From positions 141,735-205,734 of the forward strand of contig NZ_JAFBDZ010000006.1 of NCBI RefSeq assembly GCF_016908495.1: DNA of 64,000 nucleotides, written 5' to 3'. Every line of letters begins with the position of its first letter. The stretch's first letter is position 1. The position numbers and the translations under genes were made by a program. Below are positions 61,300 through 64,000 of the stretch, piece after piece. This DNA is from Rossellomorea pakistanensis (GTDB lineage Bacteria; Bacillota; Bacilli; Bacillales; Bacillaceae_B). The notes beneath the pieces were generated by a model. That model made no database searches and was not told where the DNA came from. It saw only the letters and a program-made list of their open reading frames with translations.

Positions 61300-63036
61300 T
61301 TGCTTGTAGCAGCTATGATAGAACGATTAGGAATTATTGTGACAGTAGCATTTGTTTTAACAAGAATTCCTTTTTTTCGTCGGTTGATTGATCAAGAAAT
61401 GAAAGTGAAAACCTCTCATTCGATCTCATTGATGATTCTATTCGGATGCTTTGGCATCATCGGAACTTATACGGGTTTAATTGTGAACCCCATTGAGGCG
61501 ACATTAACGAAATGGCAGTGGTATCTCAATGAAGACGAAGCGTTAGCCAATTCAAGGGTGATTGGAATTGTGGCAGCAGGTCTGCTTGGAGGGATGAGAA
61601 TCGGCATTGGGGCTGGTATCATTGCTGGTACACACCGTTTTCTGTTAGGTGGATTTACGGCAGTATCTTGTGGGATATCCACCATATTAGCAGGGGTGAT
61701 TGCAGGGTGGATTTCTCGATACAACAAAAAATCTAAACTCGTATCCACTTCAACAGGGTTTGCCGTAGGAATGTTAGCAGAAACCGTTCAAATGCTAGTA
61801 ATCCTGCTGGTAGCAAAGTCTTATGATCAAGCCCATGCACTTGTAATGGAAATCGGCCTCCCAATGATCCTCGCAAATGGACTTGGGACAGGAATTTTTA
61901 TTCTCATCATTCGAACCGTTATTCAAGAAGAAGAACGTATGGGGGCGGCACAGTCTCAGAAGGCACTAAGAATTGCTGATCGCACCGTGAAGTATATGAG
62001 AAAAGGCTTATCCTCAGAATCCGCACAATCAACCTGTGAAATTTTAATGAGGGAGGTTCGGGTTAAAGGAGTTTCGATTACAGATAGGACCCATATCCTT
62101 GCCCATGTTGGGATGGCATCTGACCATCATTTTGCCCATTCATTGATCCAAACAGAAGCAACGAAGCGAGTCATCGAAACAGGTGCACTCCTTGTGGTTG
62201 GAAAAGAGAGTATACAATGTGATCAAGCGGAATGTCCATTAGGTGCAGCTATTATCGCTCCATTAAAACAAGGTGAAAAAACCGTCGGTACGTTAAAATT
62301 TTATTTCCAAACGGAAAAAGAGATTTCGTCGATATTACTTGAACTGGTAAAAGGGCTATCAGATATCCTCAGCCACCAGCTTGAGCTTGCTGAAATCGAT
62401 CATCAGAAATCATTAGTGAAACAAGCGGAAATTAGAGCATTACAGGCACAAATAAGCCCTCATTTTCTGTTTAACGCCATGAATACCATTGTCTCATTAA
62501 TTCGAATTAACCCGGATAAGGCAAGAAAGCTCCTCATTTCTTTGTCAAATTTCATTCGGCAGAACTTAACGGGAACGACAAAAGCCTACTCTTCCTTAAG
62601 AGAAGAGCTGTCACATGTTGAAGCCTATCTCACCATTGAGGAAGCGAGATTTCATGACAGATTAACCGTACAATATGAAATCGACCATGAAGCATTATCG
62701 GCTCAAGTACCTTCGATTACACTTCAGCCTCTAATAGAAAATGCCATTAAGCATGGACTTAAGACGAAAGAAGAGGACGGCTTTCTCACAATCAGCATCA
62801 AAGAGGAAAGCTCTTATGTCCGGGTATCCATTGAAGATAACGGGGAAGGAATGGAACAAGAAGTTGTAAATCAGCTGGCTAACCGGCCTGTTCAGTCGAT
62901 AACCGGAACAGGGATAGGTCTTTACAACATTAACGAGCGCTTAAAAAAAATGATGGGGGAAGAGTCCGCTATTCTCATCCAATCGGAAAAGGGAAAGGGA
63001 ACGATCGTCACATTTACAGTACCATGTGAAATTTAG
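61300..63036 (+). CDS. lytS: LytS-type sensor histidine kinase
   Basis: A 578-residue kinase. Six membrane segments form the 5TM-LYT domain (MIERLGIIVTVAFVLTRIPF, GGMRIGIGAGIIAGTHRFLL, then LPMILANGLGTGIFILII). A GAF domain (about 225-350) and a His_kinase domain with His388 (ISPHFLFNAMNTIVSLI) and HATPase (LIENAIKHGL, GTGIGLYNINERL) follow. TTG 61300 is favoured by TAGGTGAGG upstream; GTG 61291 is possible. It pairs with lytT 10 bases downstream. In B. subtilis LytST senses extracellular pyruvate and controls an LrgAB-like carrier. Confidence 0.92.
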   Translation: MLVAAMIERLGIIVTVAFVLTRIPFFRRLIDQEMKVKTSHSISLMILFGCFGIIGTYTGLIVNPIEATLTKWQWYLNEDEALANSRVIGIVAAGLLGGMRIGIGAGIIAGTHRFLLGGFTAVSCGISTILAGVIAGWISRYNKKSKLVSTSTGFAVGMLAETVQMLVILLVAKSYDQAHALVMEIGLPMILANGLGTGIFILIIRTVIQEEERMGAAQSQKALRIADRTVKYMRKGLSSESAQSTCEILMREVRVKGVSITDRTHILAHVGMASDHHFAHSLIQTEATKRVIETGALLVVGKESIQCDQAECPLGAAIIAPLKQGEKTVGTLKFYFQTEKEISSILLELVKGLSDILSHQLELAEIDHQKSLVKQAEIRALQAQISPHFLFNAMNTIVSLIRINPDKARKLLISLSNFIRQNLTGTTKAYSSLREELSHVEAYLTIEEARFHDRLTVQYEIDHEALSAQVPSITLQPLIENAIKHGLKTKEEDGFLTISIKEESSYVRVSIEDNGEGMEQEVVNQLANRPVQSITGTGIGLYNINERLKKMMGEESAILIQSEKGKGTIVTFTVPCEI

Positions 63037-63046
63037 GGGGATCAAA

Positions 63047-63769
63047 ATGAGGACAATTATAATTGATGATGAACCATATAGCCGTGATGAACTGCAGCAC
63101 TTATTAAAAGCTTATGGAGATATAGTGGTGATCGGTGAGGCCAATTCTGGTGAAAAAGGGTTAGAACTGATCATGAAAGAGACGCCTGATGTTGTTTTTC
63201 TCGATATTGAAATGGCGGGCATGAACGGTATGGAACTTGCGGAAGTGCTGCAAAATTTAAAGAAAACCCCCTATATCGTTTTTGCAACAGCCTATCCAGA
63301 CTATGCTCCAAAAGCATTCAGAATAGAAGCCGTAGACTATTTGCTAAAACCATTTGATGAAACACAAATCGAGGAGACGGTGAAAAGACTGCGAGAGCGT
63401 TTTCGATCCGAAGTCGTTGCTCAGAAACAGCAATCAAGGCTTGCGAGACTGGCCGTCCAGGATGAAGATAGAATCATTTATTTAAATCCACTGGATATTC
63501 TCTATGTTTCAAGGGAGGAAAGGGAAACCAATATCACGACAGCAAAATCTTCATACACGTGTAAGTATCCAATAAAGGAATTGGAAGAAAAGCTTGTCGG
63601 CTATCCCTTTTATAGAGTTCACAAAAGCTTCCTAATTAACTTAAACACCGTCGAGCAGCTAATCCCGTGGGGGAATGGGGTGTACCAAGTAAAGCTAGAA
63701 AATGTAAAGCAAGCGATTCCAGTTAGCCGGAATTATGTGAAGGAGCTGCGAGAGAGGTTGGAGTTGTAA
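63047..63769 (+). CDS. lytT: LytT, LytTR-family response regulator
   Basis: A 240-residue regulator. The receiver carries DDEPYSRDEL, the phospho-acceptor in VVFLDIEMAGMNG, and the Lys in DYLLKPFDE. The C-terminal LytTR domain has YPIKELEEKLVGYPFYRVHK, NLNTVEQL and AIPVSRNYVKELRERL. ATG 63047 follows GGGGGA; the earlier in-frame start overlaps lytS. It probably activates the gene that begins at the window edge. Confidence 0.93.
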   Translation: MRTIIIDDEPYSRDELQHLLKAYGDIVVIGEANSGEKGLELIMKETPDVVFLDIEMAGMNGMELAEVLQNLKKTPYIVFATAYPDYAPKAFRIEAVDYLLKPFDETQIEETVKRLRERFRSEVVAQKQQSRLARLAVQDEDRIIYLNPLDILYVSREERETNITTAKSSYTCKYPIKELEEKLVGYPFYRVHKSFLINLNTVEQLIPWGNGVYQVKLENVKQAIPVSRNYVKELRERLEL

Positions 63770-63855
63770 TTTTATTTGTATTAATTTTTTAAAATTGAAC
63801 ATGATGTACTGGTTTGTCCATACTGGATAGCGAATTTTGACGATAATTGTCGAAC

Positions 63856-63918
63856 GGTCAATAAGTAGTGGATTATGGACAAAATATTGCCAATAAAGGA
63901 CAAATACTCTACGACCCC
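63856..63918. repeat. Three 21-bp-period GGTC/GGAC repeats after lytT
   Basis: GGTCAA at 63856, GGACAA at 63877 and GGACAA at 63898 are exactly 21 bases apart with different AT-rich fillers. Weaker related words (TGTCC at 63815, TTGACG at 63837) precede them. Confidence 0.8.
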
Positions 63919-63997
63919 CTAATTCTTTTGGACACTTTTGTGGTGAAACAGTACACTAGAACCAAACAAATTCAGGAATTAGGGAGGGATATTCTCT

Positions 63998-64000
63998 ATG
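63998..64000 (+). CDS. Start codon of a gene continuing beyond the window
   Basis: The last three bases are ATG, preceded by AGGGAGG at about 9 bases. Its position after lytST suggests an LrgA/PftA-type target gene, but only the start is visible. Confidence 0.4.

Overview
The window looks like the chromosome of an aerobic, motile, endospore-forming, low-GC Firmicute of the Bacillaceae. The evidence is the gene set: mreBH, spo0M, an SspH-type spore protein, motAB, nsrR-hmp, bacterial nitric oxide synthase, the yfkM/yfkK/yfkH cluster and lytST, with AGGAGG-type ribosome sites and Bacillus-style promoters throughout. I see no rRNA, tRNA, CRISPR array, complete insertion sequence or prophage.

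Layout. 1-7.0 kb: two tandem secreted subtilases ending in cohesin-like and dockerin modules, then an NprR-like HTH/TPR regulator. 7.2-9.5 kb: a short ORF, two terminator hairpins and an ABC-F ribosome-protection ATPase, arranged like an antibiotic-sensing attenuation leader. 10-14 kb: nitric oxide synthase, a WYL regulator, an SRPBCC protein and a cupin protein. 14.0-15 kb: intergenic repeats. 15-21 kb (mostly minus): mreBH, two peptide-ABC permeases (one frameshifted), a thioesterase and an M29 aminopeptidase. 21-25.6 kb: a frameshifted NERD gene and the nsrR/hmp pair with two NsrR-like operators. 26-29.8 kb: a malXY-like PTS operon with an RpiR-family regulator and a cre-like site. 30-31.6 kb: motAB behind a SigmaD-type promoter. 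31.8-32.95 kb: 22 head-to-tail copies of a 52-bp repeat. 33-39 kb: an AGCS symporter, a PfkB-family kinase and a multi-PAS sporulation-type kinase. 39.4-44.6 kb: fbpB-like gene, siderophore-type hydroxylase, yfkM, yfkK, yfkH and a MITE-like element. 44.9-51.9 kb: a manganese (yybP-ykoY) riboswitch before a Spo0M-like gene, sspH, an ArsB/SLC13 permease, a PASTA-domain PBP and spo0M. 52-64 kb: small membrane proteins, a truncated LysE, a virginiamycin B lyase, a bacitracin-type two-component/ABC operon, a likely spore-coat gene and lytST.

Themes. Cell-envelope and antibiotic defence genes recur (ABC-F, Vgb lyase, BcrAB-like transporter with its own two-component system, LytST, PASTA PBP). NO is both made (nos) and detoxified (hmp under NsrR). 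Sporulation is represented by sspH, spo0M, a second Spo0M-like protein, a KinA-like kinase and a SigmaK-type coat candidate. Several genes are broken (permease, NERD protein, LysE, a 57-codon ORF), which means either real decay or local sequencing error.

The least explained items are the 22-copy 52-bp array, a family of intergenic repeats with a strict 20-21-bp period at six or more places, the cohesin-plus-dockerin subtilases, the ABC-F leader, and the Mn riboswitch in front of a Spo0M-like gene.
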